NCBI GenBank assembly: GCA_039090855.1
Contig: CM077011.1
Coordinates: 18,167,001 to 18,231,000 of the forward strand
DNA from: Macrothele yani
Lineage: Eukaryota; Arthropoda; Arachnida; Araneae; Macrothelidae
DNA: 64,000 bases
Direction of reading: 5' to 3'
The notes below the pieces were generated by a model. It was not told the DNA's origin. It searched no databases and saw only the letters and a list, made by a program, of their open reading frames with translations. Both the position numbers and the translations under genes were made by a program. Shown in pieces: positions 54,617-64,000 of this stretch. How positions within the stretch are numbered: position 1 is the stretch's first letter; each line of letters opens with the position of its first letter.

Positions 54617-56411
54617 CTAGTACTGAATCTCTTTGAGCAAGTTTATTTCCCCCGATAATTCGTCGAGAAAGGGAGTGCGATTCTGGTCTGGGTGAGAGGA
54701 GAGCATGATGCCCAACTTTGAGAGCATAGCAAGAATTTTGCTTTCCAAGAGGAAAAAGTATTGCCTCTCCCGAAGTGTTTTCAAAATTGGATCATGAAGC
54801 AGCCTCACGTAAGACGGCGTATATCAATAAGTTTCCTCCGCTTTTAGTGGAACTCCTGTTGGCTCAGGGCCATTACGATGCAGCGCGAGTTTCCACTTAG
54901 GATGGCACCAAGCAGGGGTATGCAAATGGACCATCCACATGCTATCCAATTTAAACCCCCATGAGATCATGTGTTCTCAAATAACACACTTTCCGGAAAC
55001 ATCCGCGCCAAAACGAAATATTTCGAATAGAAATTTCAGCATCAGTCCCTTTATCAAGCATAAAGAAACTCAGTGAAATTCTGTGAACTTTCGGATGACT
55101 AAATGGGTTGCACCCTAATTCTTCACACACTAAATCTGGCACAATTGTACCCGCTGCTGCCACGATACACAGTCGAGTCACCTTATTGTGACCACCTCAT
55201 ACTCTTGACGTCAACAGTGCGTAGCCAATGAAAGAAGGCACGTGTCGTGAGCTAGCTTGGAAGGTATATAAGGTGTGATGTAGGCGTTCCAAAAACATAT
55301 CACTAGTTGCTGTCATGGATAAAAGGAGCGATTTATCAGATTTGCAAAAGGGGACGCTTATTGGCTTTCGGGCCAAGGGTGGCAGTATTTCTGAAACAGC
55401 GCAGTTTGTGGATTGTTCGTGTGCTGCTGTGGTTAAAGTGTATCGTGTTTGGACAAATGACACCATTGTGAATAAGCTACGTGGAAAGTGCGGAGCACCA
55501 CGTGCCATTGATGCGAGAGGTGAACGTCGGTTTTGAAGATGCGTGAGGGCCGATCGGCAAGCTACAGTGGAGCACATCGCTGTCTTGATGAACCAGGGGG
55601 CTACCGGAAGTATGTCTAAAGCGACAGTTCAGCGAACACTGCTGCGTATGGGGCTCAGATGCCAACGGATGGTCTCTGCGCCTATGCTAACGAAAGTGCA
55701 TCGGCAGAAAAGGCTTGCATTAGCAGAGCAGTATCAGAATTGGACCTCAGCTGATTGGCAAAGATCACCTTCTCCGATGAGTCACGTTTTCTTCTTCATC
55801 GAACGGATGGACTTTGGCGTGTAAGGAGAGAAACATCGGAGGACAAACACTCTTCACCCATTGCTGGAAAAACACAAGCTTGTCGGGGCAGCGTTACGGT
55901 CTAGGGAATATTTTGTGGAATTCTCTGGGTCCACTCATATCTGTGGAAGGCATTATGGACCGAATTCGTTATGAATGCATCCTTGCAAACAACGCACACC
56001 CATACATGCTGATTGTCTTTCCTGGGACGGATGGGATCTTCTAGTACGACAATTCGACGTGTCACACAGCTAGAAATGTCCGTGAGTGGTTGAAAGAACA
56101 CGATGAAGACTTCAAAGTACTTCCCTGGCACCCTGATTCCCCAGACGTAAACCCAATGGAGTGTCTGAGGGACCACCTCGATCGTTTGTTTCTCTCAATG
56201 CATCCCCCACCACGCACCCTCCAGCAGGTGTCAGATGCACTGCACTCAGCATGGCTCCACATACCTGCACCTTCTAGCATTATTGAGTCACTACCAGCCC
56301 GTCTAGCTGCTGTCTGCACAGCTCACGGCAGTTACTCTGGATGTTAGCTGGTGGTCACAATAATGTGACTCGACTGTGTATATCGGTTACGATGCAATGG
56401 TTAATTTGCAT
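54617..56411 (-). pseudogene. Unidentified intronless ORF split by a Tc1 insertion
   Basis: On the minus strand a possible ATG at 56,409-56,411 opens a frame of ten codons up to a TA. The Tc1 at 55,168-56,378 interrupts, and the same frame resumes at 55,167 with GTIVPDLVCEELGCNPFSHP and NISFWRGCFRKVCYLRTHDL. One frameshift lies near 54,950 and one in-frame stop near 54,831; otherwise the frame stays open to 54,617 (pieces HPKWKLALHRNGPEP and LSSHPDQNRTPFLDELSGEI). The length would be near 190 codons. I do not recognise the family. Its sequence is complex and protein-like, unlike the shadows elsewhere. It could be a host exon, a gene of an unnamed mobile element or a captured gene. Confidence 0.5.
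55168..56378 (+). mobile_element. Tc1-like element, sister 2, plus strand
   Basis: Ends CACAGTCGAGTCACCTTATT and, inverted, CACAGTCGAGTCACATTATT, with TA at 55,166-55,167 and 56,379-56,380. The plus strand gene starts MDKRSDLSDLQKGTLIGFRA at 55,315, with HTH and linker SMSKATVQRTLLRMGLRCQR. There is an in-frame TGA at 55,534-55,536 (probably from CGA) and a frameshift near 55,760 around the first aspartate (FSDESRF). A stop just before YDNSTCHTARN (second aspartate) and PDVNPMECL (glutamate) follow. The second-aspartate-to-glutamate spacing is 36 by my count. It is inserted in the unidentified ORF. Confidence 0.92.
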
Positions 56412-56630
56412 CTTTATTGAAGTGAATTACTTCTGCAAATATCACCTTTTGAACTCTTTAACCAGGAATATGTTTCGTTTTGTATGCAATTTGTGCGGAC
56501 AAACCTTGCTAGCACTGCAGTTATACATCGAGCAATCGCTGAATTATGACCATCCTTATCAAAAGTGGATGCGGCCCGTTGATCACGTGGTTTCCGAGAC
56601 GGCGCGATTCGCCGATTTACGTAGCATATA

Positions 56631-58159
56631 CACTGCTGGACAATTGCTAAGGACGGATCATAAACGGCTATATAGCGCATAAAAAAGTAAGTGTGGTTGG
56701 ATGCCACGTGAAATAAAATAATGTCAGAATGCCAGGACATTACAAGAAAGACAATTTATTGTGCTCTGAAATCCAGAAGGATTTGGAACGTGTTCAAGGG
56801 ACAAACAGGCCATTTTGTGCAGAATACGTAAACGTGAAAAAAATGCAATTACCCTCCGCAGGCGTTCCGGCGTAAGATGCCAATACGGGATATGGCCACC
56901 ATGGAGGGCGATGCAAGATTCCACACGTCGTGTCCTGCTTTGCACAACATTATCAAGCAGCTATTGGGGTAATTTATCCCATTCCTCTTGCAGTGTACGA
57001 ATGAGGGTGTCCTTGTTTATTAGAGGGCATTGGCGACCAGCAAGACTCCTCCCCAAAGCATCCCACACATTTTCAATGGGATTCAGATCTGGAGAACGTG
57101 CTGGCCATACGAGGCGTTGAATATCCTCGCTCTCAAGACACTCCTGGACAGCGACTGTTCGATGACATGTTGCGTTGCCGTCCATGAAAATGAATCTATC
57201 ACCGACAGCACCACGGAACATGCGAACATGAGGTAGCAGAACATCATTAATGTATCGTTGGCCAGTCATAGTCCCAGTTGGAAGCACATAGAGGGACGTA
57301 CGTCCATTGATCATGATTCCAGCCCATACCATGACACTACATGTCGGATATCGGTCCCTTTCCTGTATGTTTGCTGAACAATATGCAGTACCACTATCAC
57401 GCCAGATCAGTTGTCGTCGACAGTCAGACGATAGACTGTATCTACTCTCATCTGAGAAGAGGACAGCAGACCAGTCGTTATCAGTCCAACTGCGATGTTG
57501 ATGGCACCATTGCAAACGGGCGGTACGGTGACGTCTGGACAATGGGATGCACACAACAGGAAGGCGGGCGTACAGTCCTTCATGCAAACGTCTGGCGACA
57601 GTTTTTCGGGAGATCCGCTTGCCAGTAGCAGCCATAAACTGATTTGCTACCTCACTAGCTAAGCTGCGCCGGTGTCTTTTTGTTGATAGCACTATGTACC
57701 GATCTTCTGCAGGTGTGGTCCTGCGAACACGACCTCCCCCGTGACGTTTGCTACACTCTCCATTTGTTTGAAATGATTTCCAAAGCCTTGAAACAACACT
57801 GTGGCTGACGTCGAACTCCCTGGCAACATCTGTTATTTTTCGCCCTTCTTCAATCTTGCCAATAATACGACCACGCGTAAAATCATCTAGGTGATGTCGG
57901 GAAGACATACTGAAAATTGCAAGTTCGTCAATTGATTCTTTCCCTTTCAACTTTGCGTTTGAACAACAACGGTCAATATGCTTCAAATCCTTTATATCTC
58001 TTATCAGCGCTATGACGTCACGAACAAGTTCGGCAATCCAAAATTTGCATACGCGCAACACGTCTTACTGTATCCCGCACTTATGCTAATTTCCACATTT
58101 TCCTGCCTTCCATTTTATGGTTGCTATTGTCATCTGTCCTTAGCAATTGTCCGGTAGTG
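56631..58159 (-). mobile_element. Tc1-like element with long open transposase frame
   Basis: TIRs CACTGCTGGACAATTGCTAA and, inverted, CACTACCGGACAATTGCTAA with TA at 56,629-56,630 and 58,160-58,161. Length 1529 bp. It lies in the 5' leader of another Tc1-like element (58.2 kb), whose TATAAGGTGTGAG leader resumes right after it. Confidence 0.92.
56961..57908 (-). CDS. Tc1-like transposase, near full length, catalytic D replaced
   Basis: Start chosen at 57,908 (MSSRHHLDDFTRGRIIGKIE), which matches the N-terminus of the family; the frame is also open 51 codons upstream without family resemblance. In order: HTH EGRKITDVAREFDVSHSVVS, linker GGGRVRRTTPAEDRYIV and RISRKTVARRLHE, VLFSDESRYSLSSD (first aspartate), FIFMDGNATCHRT and PDLNPIENVWDALGRSL (glutamate). 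The family has MDDNATCH; here the catalytic second aspartate is glycine (GAC to GGC). A TAG after EEWDKLPQ removes about 27 C-terminal residues, still readable downstream as RRVESCIALHGGHIPY. A 315-codon frame is intact, yet the protein should be catalytically dead. Confidence 0.85.
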   Translation of the reverse strand: MSSRHHLDDFTRGRIIGKIEEGRKITDVAREFDVSHSVVSRLWKSFQTNGECSKRHGGGRVRRTTPAEDRYIVLSTKRHRRSLASEVANQFMAATGKRISRKTVARRLHEGLYARLPVVCIPLSRRHRTARLQWCHQHRSWTDNDWSAVLFSDESRYSLSSDCRRQLIWRDSGTAYCSANIQERDRYPTCSVMVWAGIMINGRTSLYVLPTGTMTGQRYINDVLLPHVRMFRGAVGDRFIFMDGNATCHRTVAVQECLESEDIQRLVWPARSPDLNPIENVWDALGRSLAGRQCPLINKDTLIRTLQEEWDKLPQ

Positions 58160-58199
58160 TATAAGGTGTGAGTGAAGAAATAGTAAAATTCGGAGCGTG

Positions 58200-59262
58200 A
58201 TGAGTAAACGGAAGGATTTATCGCACTCTGAGAAGCAACAGATTGTGGGAGCTCTGACAGCGGGTGCCTCGGTTTCCCCAACGACTGAGCTGGCGGGTTG
58301 TTCGCGAGCCGACGCAGTTAAAGTGTATCAGGACTACCGTTAAAGAGGTGAAACAACGACACGGAAGTAAAACTGCAAAGGGCAGCGAAAAGTTTATGTA
58401 AGAGGTGAGCGCTGGGTCCGAAGACACTTACAAGCCAACAGAAGCAGCACTGATCAACAGCTGACTACCCAATATAACAGAGGTCAACCGGAACAGTATC
58501 TCTCATGCCCATATGCTTCGCACGCTTGCACGTATGGTGTACAATAGCAGACGACCCCGAAGACGTTAACTTTTAACCACGATTCATCTAGTGAAAAGAC
58601 TCGCCTGGTGCATAGATCATGCAAGTTGGACGTTGGATAACTGGTAAAAAGTATGCTGGTCTGATGAATCTCGTTTTTTACTCCACCTCGTAAATGGTCG
58701 TGTACGTATTTGGCGCAAACAATAGCAGGCACTCGATCCATCCTGCATAGTCTCCACAACAACATAAGGCACTCGATCCATCCTGCATGGTCTCCACAGT
58801 GCAAGACGGTGAAGACTGTTGTATGGTGTGGGGGACACGTTCATCTGGTAGGAACTTGGACCTCTGGTGCATGTGGAACAAAGTACGACTGGTTCCCACT
58901 ACCATGAATTTCTTTATGACTGTACACCCAGCAATTTTGTACTTTTTACAGAATGGCGACGATGTCTTTCAAGATGACAATGCGCCAAAACACACGTCCA
59001 ATGTTGTACAGGAACGGTTGGAGGAACAATGTTCAGACTTCCAGCATATCGACTGGCCTCCGAACTCCCTCGATATCAATCACAGCACTTGTGAGATACT
59101 ATGGAACGGCAGTGACCTCCATGCCTGAATTGAAGGCCGCATTACACACAGCTTGGTTGGACATACGTCCAAGCTGCTTCCGGCATCTTATTGAGTTGAT
59201 GCCACGTCGCGTAGCTGCTGTACTGAGGGTGAAAGGAGGATCAATAGGGAAATCCCGCATAC
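58200..59262 (+). pseudogene. Tc1-like transposase remnant with internal duplication
   Basis: The plus strand reads MSKRKDLSHSEKQQIVGALT and SRADAVKVYQDYR (HTH), RLAWCIDHASWTLDNW, KVCWSDESRFLLHLVNGRV (first aspartate), GDDVFQDDNAPKHTSN (second aspartate), IDWPPNSLDIN (damaged glutamate region, HST in place of IEH) and RVAAVLRVKGGS at the end. A segment containing GGCACTCGATCCATCCTGCA is tandemly duplicated at about 58,728-58,797. The catalytic glutamate motif is lost. Its own TIRs were not identified; its leader is interrupted by the 56,631-58,159 element. Confidence 0.85.
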
Positions 59263-59784
59263 AAACAAAATTGCTCGAATTCTTGTAAAGCACACGTGAC
59301 AAAAGCAGTTTATCGCTTGCGCCCATGTCAACACGTGTCAGTTCATCGTATACCCTATTCTTATCTGTCTCGCTGAAACTTCCTCGTTCCCAAGGAAATA
59401 ATAACATCGTAAACATTTTGGTTCAAAAAGCTCTCCTTTTTACAGAATTCCGAACTGACACCTCCCATTTCAGCACGGACAATAATGCAAAAATAACGTG
59501 GAAGTATCTACAACTTCTCCACAATTTATGTCCGCCAAGGTCGCATATACATATATTTTTTCTCATCATTGATATTTTTACAGGACAGTTAATCGCCGTA
59601 GACTACTGAACGTAAACCCGCCGAGTATTAGTAATGCTATATACAGTATTAGTAATACTCTATACAGCATGCTCGACCGGATATCGGGAGGGGCGGGTTC
59701 GATCCCTGCTCCAGGAAGATGAAAATTTTCAAGTTTTCTAAATGCAGGGAACATGGTGTACAGTAAAAATTATTAAAAGAACTG
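59263..59784. other. No gene; a tRNA-like B-box motif
   Basis: GGGCGGGTTCGATCCCTGCT near 59,690 looks like a B box but no matching A box was convincing. A short direct repeat of ACAGTATTAGTAAT occurs near 59,620-59,665. Confidence 0.4.
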
Positions 59785-59990
59785 TATACAGTGTTTAACT
59801 ACACCAACGGTCATCTGAGGAGACTGTCGTCCCTAATTTAGAGCCACTCATTCGAAGGAACGAATAAAACAAACTCCGTAGGGGAACGATGTCAGCCATT
59901 CATCGCCATACGCTCGAGTTCGGGCCTAACTCGGATATCAGCGAAAAGGCCATGCCTCTGACCACACGGGCTCTGCACTGCTAGTGATAT
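59785..59990 (-). mobile_element. SINE family D, sharing the core of family A
   Basis: Near its left end it carries CTGTCGTCCCTAATTTAGAG and GCCACTCATTCGAAGGAA, close to the family-A body (CCGTCCCTAATTTAGGGTCA). Its tRNA-like head on the minus strand differs: CGTGTGGTCAGAGGCATGG and GGCCCGAACTCGAG. It looks like a different head joined to a shared core, or a very diverged family-A copy. Confidence 0.5.
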
Positions 59991-60438
59991 TTGTCATGTT
60001 GTTCAGGCGTTATGTTAAATTGAACTTCATTTCTAGAAGGATCTATACTCAACAAACTGTGCACAGGAGGAGTTTTTCTAGCCTTTTTATGATAAAAAGT
60101 CCTGTAGATTGCATAAGGTATCTTTCCATACTTTTCCAGTTCTGTTGTTAAATTTCGTAAGTAACCATTAATTACTCCTTAATACATTCTTTGCCAAACA
60201 AAAAAATAATAATAAAGAAATACACCGAGAAAGTCGTTCGATCCTGATGAAACTCCGCATGCAAGTACCTCAGAGTTGAATATGCAAATGATTGAAAAAT
60301 AATGATTAAAGTCAAATAGTGGTCCGACACAGCGCACAACATCCACGCACCGAGGAGGGTATATCAAGAGCAAAGCTCTCACGCAGGGATAACTGTGATA
60401 CAGGATTCCGGTTGTATTAACCTCCACGGACTCGGCGG
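59991..60438. other. No recognised feature; probable 5' leader of next Tc1
   Basis: AT-rich DNA. The last 150 bases probably belong to the Tc1-like element whose coding region starts at 60,439. The TIR was not identified. Confidence 0.4.
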
Positions 60439-61159
60439 ATGCCTCGACGTCGGGTTCGTGCACAACACCAGCGTTTTAGGGAGGACTTATAATTGGGCTG
60501 AGATAGACCGGTTGGTCAAGTCGCAGTGTCCCCAGGCATTTGGGTCGGAGCACCGCGGCGATCGTCAGATGTTGGAGATAATGGGTCGGGGAGAGCACAA
60601 TGCAGCGGCACAGAGGCAGTGGACGGCGGAAGGTAACCATAGATCGCGAGGATCGAGCGATTGTGAGAGCGGCACGAAGATAATTGAATTCGTTGCCCTC
60701 TACATCCGTGTCCATGTTGCATCCACTACAGGTATGGAAGTGGATATCCGGGCCATTGCAAGACGATATGCGGTACGGGTACTACATTCCAGGAGGCCAC
60801 TCCACCGCTGACCAGTAAGAACGGATGGCACTAGTTGCAATGGTGTCGGGCCCGATCAACGTGGGTAACTGTCCAGTGGCGTCAGCGATTTGTCACAGTT
60901 TGTACTTGACGCCGACGACCAGCACATACGAGTCTGGAGACGAGCCGGCAGCGTACGGATCCGGCGTTTACCGTGGAACGGTACAAGGCTCGCTCACAGG
61001 AAGAGGCTGTATAAGAAACCATTTCCTAGGATAGCCTGACATCCGTGGTAGTCCTCCAAAACACCCTAAAGATTCAACGGTACGTCAATCACGTTCTACG
61101 ACCTGTTGTGTTGCCATTCTTGTCGCACCATTACCAATCAAGTTTTCACCAGTATAATT

Positions 61160-61373
61160 TTTTTTTTTGATTGGAGGTTTAACGACCACCGTGAGCAACT
61201 CAATGGGCTATAAGCAGTCGCCCGTCCCTAATTTAGGGTCACTGGTTCCAAGGAAGGGAGAGAGCCAGTACCGAAAGACAAACAACACCCATGCCTCACC
61301 GGGATTTGAACCCGGACCCCTTCGGACGAATGATCAGAAGCCATCGCTTAGACCACTGCGCCACTGGGGCGGC
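61160..61373 (-). mobile_element. SINE family A (copy 9)
   Basis: Minus-strand copy, target duplication CCAGTATAATT at 61,149-61,159 and 61,374-61,384. B box GGTTCAAATCCCGG has one change. It lies inside the Tc1-like pseudogene. Confidence 0.93.
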
Positions 61374-61594
61374 CCAGTATAATTCCCGGCCAAACATGGC
61401 CGGAAATTATACTGGTGTTAATATCGACACATTTCCGTGGACAGCTTTATAGTACGACCTCTCAGCGATGCCAATTACTCCCACCCTAGAACGTCGGTGA
61501 GCTGGCCCGCAATTTGGACACCATCTGGCATGCAATACCTCATGATAGTATTCGCGAACTCTATGCGTCTAGGCCACGCCGTGGAACCGAATGG

Positions 61595-61812
61595 AATTTT
61601 TTTTTTGATTGAAGGTTTAACGACTACCGTGAGCAACTGAATGGGCTATAATCAGTCGCCCTTCCTAATTTAGTGTCAATGGTTCCAGGGGTAGGAGAGA
61701 GCTACTGCCGTAAGACAAACACAATATCCGTGCCTCACCGGGATTCGAACACGGACCCTTCACGGGCGAATTATTATAAGCCAGCGTTTAGACCACTGCG
61801 CCACTGGGGGAA
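61595..61812 (-). mobile_element. SINE family A (copy 10, old)
   Basis: Minus-strand copy, with more substitutions than copy 9 (GACTACCGTGAGCAACTGAA). Its target duplication is eroded (perhaps CGTGGAACCGAATGG and CGTGGCATAGATGCA). It lies in the C-terminal coding part of the same Tc1-like pseudogene, so it probably came before copy 9. Confidence 0.85.
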
Positions 61813-61875
61813 GTACCGCGTGGCATAGATGCATACAATTGTATCAGAGTCCGAGGTGGAGGTACAACTGACTGA

Positions 61876-62149
61876 CTTGTCCCATTCATGTAGTTGTCTT
61901 ATACGAATAAAAGGACCAACTTCTCTGGAATCGCAATCATTTTCTTTCTTGTACGTGTAAATTGCACATACTAATTTTTATCTAGACTGGATTATTCCTT
62001 TCTGCGCTTCGTTTTTTTCTTTGGCAAACAGTGCGATTAAATTCCTATTAATGCCTTAATTTTTGGCATATTTGTATTTTTAGGGCGACAGCAACAGATG
62101 AATTTCCACGGAGATGCATTACAGCAGTCGGGAAGTCATAGGATTAGGT
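61876..62149. other. No recognised feature
   Basis: This may include the 3' end of the Tc1-like element. No TIR was recognised. Confidence 0.35.
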
Positions 62150-62500
62150 TTGATAATAAGAACTACTGATTATCAAACCGTTTTGCAATCCTATTCCTTA
62201 CCAACTGCAGTAAGTACTCTTTATCATATTTATACACATATTTCCTGAGGAACCCGTCTTGCAAACCTATCCCAAATGGAATAAAGACTATCACACATAC
62301 AGTGTTTACCATAAAGCAGTTTACCGGATAACCATTTGACACCCTATGACTTTCAAGCTGCAATAAAGTCTATTACATATACCCACATACAGAATTTACC
62401 ATTAAGAAGTTTTCTGGAAAACCTCTTGCAATTCTGTACGTGCGCCTTACCAAAAGCAGTAAACTGTATCATATCCGCACACATATCTGACTTTGACCAG
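62150..62500. repeat. Degenerate tandem repeat, ~95-110 bp units
   Basis: Three or four loose units share AATAAAGWCTATYACAYATA, then ACATACAGWRTTTACCATWAA, then GTTTWCYGGAWAACC. An inverted repeat TTTGATAATAAG/CTGATTATCAAA precedes it at about 62,148-62,181. Confidence 0.55.
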
Positions 62501-62759
62501 TTCTAAGGAATTTAGAAATAAATTAGCAGTTCTAAAGAATTCCGGATGCATAGTTTCAGCGCAAGCAATATACAGAAGCCTTCACGAAGAAGGACTATAT
62601 ATGAGGACCACCTGTCGTAAGCACTTCAAGGAATAATAATCTCAAAAGCCTTAGTTATAATTGATGCACAACACATTATTTGCAGTGAAGTCTTATGCAG
62701 ACCACTCCTACACTAAACCTTCATCATACATCTAAACTTTACAACAGACCACTCATACA

Positions 62760-63235
62760 CAGTGTAACGTATACTCTAGATTCACTTTCCTTTTGATTTT
62801 ACTATTTCTGGTTATTTTATTTTCCTATGTAAATTATCTTCTTACTGAACGAGATGTTAATTCTCCCGCTGAATGAGATCTGGCAATGAGTGTAAGTCAT
62901 CACGTGGTGGTAGCCAGTATAAATAGGCGCGTTCAACGATACCAGGGAGTGCTTTTGTTTGTGTTACGTGAGAGAGCTTTTTGTTGATGTGCGTAGGGAG
63001 AGCTTTGGTTATATACGTAAGGAGAGCTTCGTTTATGTGAGTAGAGCTTCGTTCATGTGCAAGGAGTTACGTTTTATTGAGTAGCTGTGTGTTCGGTGAA
63101 GTGTATGATGGATCATATGAAGAGTTTCTCTAATAAAAAGTTGTTCTAGTAAGTACGTTTTTCTCTGTTCATAGTTTTGTCAGATCTCTGTGTGGCTGTT
63201 AGGTTTATTTCATTAGTTGTTATTATTACAACCAG
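62760..63235 (+). promoter_or_regulatory. Possible solo LTR or promoter region
   Basis: TATAAATA near 62,920 is followed by an AATAAA polyadenylation-like signal near 63,132, spacing usual for an LTR. The segment starts TGTAACG at 62,762 and could end at ATTATTACA near 63,232, but flanking duplications do not match clearly. Between TATA and AATAAA, three or four imperfect GGAGAGCTTYGTTTATGTG units of 25-33 bp occur. A cellular promoter is an equally open explanation. Confidence 0.3.
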
Positions 63236-64000
63236 CATTAAGACTTTATTCATCTTAATTACTACTATAACATTACTAGCAGTTAAAAAGCTTGTTCATT
63301 ATTATTACTACACTACTAGCAGGAAAGTTTATTCATGATATAATTAACACAAGAAGCATTAGTAGAAGAAGCTTTATTCATTATAACTGAACCTCACGAC
63401 AGACCACTTGTGACTTTTACAAAAGACCACTCATATCTCTGAACCTTCAGTGACCAAATATTTTCTTCGTACGTCTACTTTCGAAAGATAAGCATAGTGG
63501 TCAAAATGGACGACAGTTGCAATAGCTTGTGACCCAATAATTGGTGTAAGATACACGAACTGCAAAACCTAAAATGAACTACAAAGCCAGATAAATGTGA
63601 AAAACCTCATTTCTTGTTGCTGTAGAAATGAATTCGTGTTCGAAGGAATTTGTGGCTGTAACAATATATCACACAAACAGCATACGGATGTGTCTTTAAA
63701 CTTGTTCGTGATATCGGGATGTTTAAATCAGGTGGAAGACAGAGGGATGTTTCTAAAGTACGTTTTTTTCGCTTTTCTGTGGTGTCAAAGCTGTATAAGA
63801 GAACTCAAGGTCCATGAATCAATCGTCCGGGTGTGTATGGCAGAGCAATGATGCAATGGCTCAATATGACCGCTAATGTGGCACTAACAGCGAGGCACAA
63901 GACATATGTCAACGAGTGTTTTAAAACTGTTTGCGGCTCGTGGATCAGTTTCGGGACAATCAATATAAAAAGGACTTCATAAACAAGGACTTTATGCGAT
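63236..64000. other. No recognised feature
   Basis: AT-rich DNA with repeated AGACCACTCAT or AGACCACTTGT segments. An 84-codon open frame at 63,597-63,851 with several cysteines has no motif I recognise. Confidence 0.4.

Larger units (their letters stand above)
60439..61875 (+). pseudogene. Tc1-like transposase interrupted by two SINEs
   Basis: Start ATG at 60,439 (MPRRRVRAQHQRFRE). In broken frames follow EDRAIVRAARR, IRAIARRYAVRVLHSRRPLH (HTH2 and linker), RRPAHTSLETSRQR-type catalytic region, and LRPVVLPFLSHH. After the SINE at 61,160-61,373 comes ARNLDTIWHAIPHDSIRELY. After the second SINE the terminal CIRVRGGGTTD and a stop at 61,873-61,875 follow. The first-aspartate motif is out of frame, and the second-aspartate and glutamate region is degraded. 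This is an older element than the SINEs. Confidence 0.8.

Noticed and set aside
57909..58061. Extra 51 N-terminal codons of the 57-kb transposase frame
   Set aside because: They have no similarity to the Tc1 family N-terminus; the family start is the methionine at 57,908.
62760..63235. Complete LTR retrotransposon
   Set aside because: Only one LTR-like segment; no gag, protease, RT or integrase frame, no primer-binding site and no clean target duplication.

Overview
This window is eukaryotic, non-coding-rich, AT-biased DNA from an animal genome, probably an arthropod and perhaps a chelicerate. The group is inferred from the mix of mobile elements (many Tc1/mariner families, ZBED-type hAT, an RTE-like LINE, tRNA-headed SINEs, a Penelope-like element) and not from any host gene. 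I find no host gene with recognisable exons and no bacterial operon structure. Almost everything that can be named is a mobile element or its debris, much of it nested. Target-site duplications (TSDs) and terminal inverted repeats (TIRs) let many insertions be ordered in time.

Layout. 0-9 kb: a dispersed GGGCGTAA repeat, tRNA-derived SINEs of two families, an old Tc1-like element split by a younger one (3.96-5.39 kb), a 5'-truncated Tc1 (7.9-8.6 kb) and two hammerhead-like motifs (8.6-8.85 kb). 9.25-14.66 kb: one decayed ZBED-type hAT, minus strand, cut by a SINE, an RTE-like LINE (9.95-11.20 kb, 13-bp TSD), a mariner (11.90-13.15 kb, TA TSD) and a second SINE. 14.9-17.5 kb: a second copy of the same LINE, cut by two SINEs and a TTAA-flanked piggyBac-like element. 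17.5-18.3 kb: another LINE RT remnant on the plus strand. 19.7-20.7 kb: a deleted hAT with 8-bp TSD. 21.0-22.2 kb: a complete-length Tc1. 22.3-24.8 kb: a mariner pseudogene split by a Penelope-like fragment with inverted terminal arms and a GIY-YIG endonuclease.

25-39 kb: a SINE beside a minisatellite, a Tc3-like and a Tc1-like pseudogene (26.7-29.1 kb), a 2.27-kb long-TIR foldback-type element (31.40-33.67 kb), a mariner pseudogene whose last codons have been amplified into an 18-copy 54-bp minisatellite (35.1-36.1 kb), a Tc1 fragment and a GC-rich minisatellite. 39.3-41.3 kb: a Tc1-like element whose transposase is disrupted by one retroposon insertion with a 13-bp TSD. 42-51.5 kb: degenerate tandem arrays, a LINE 3' end, a SINE and the large GGGCGTAA repeat block enclosing a palindromic MITE. 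51.5-62 kb: a dense run of Tc1-like elements, one with an intact frame for more than 300 codons but a replaced catalytic aspartate, one containing two SINEs, and one that has split an unidentified intronless ORF (54.6-56.4 kb). 62-64 kb: AT-rich DNA with a possible solo LTR or promoter.

The genes do not form a pathway. The window is a record of successive DNA-transposon and retroposon insertions. All transposase and RT reading frames seen carry at least one lesion, so none is clearly autonomous. Boundaries with stated TSDs are firm; limits of old, TSD-less remnants are approximate. All identifications rest on reading translated motifs without a database search.
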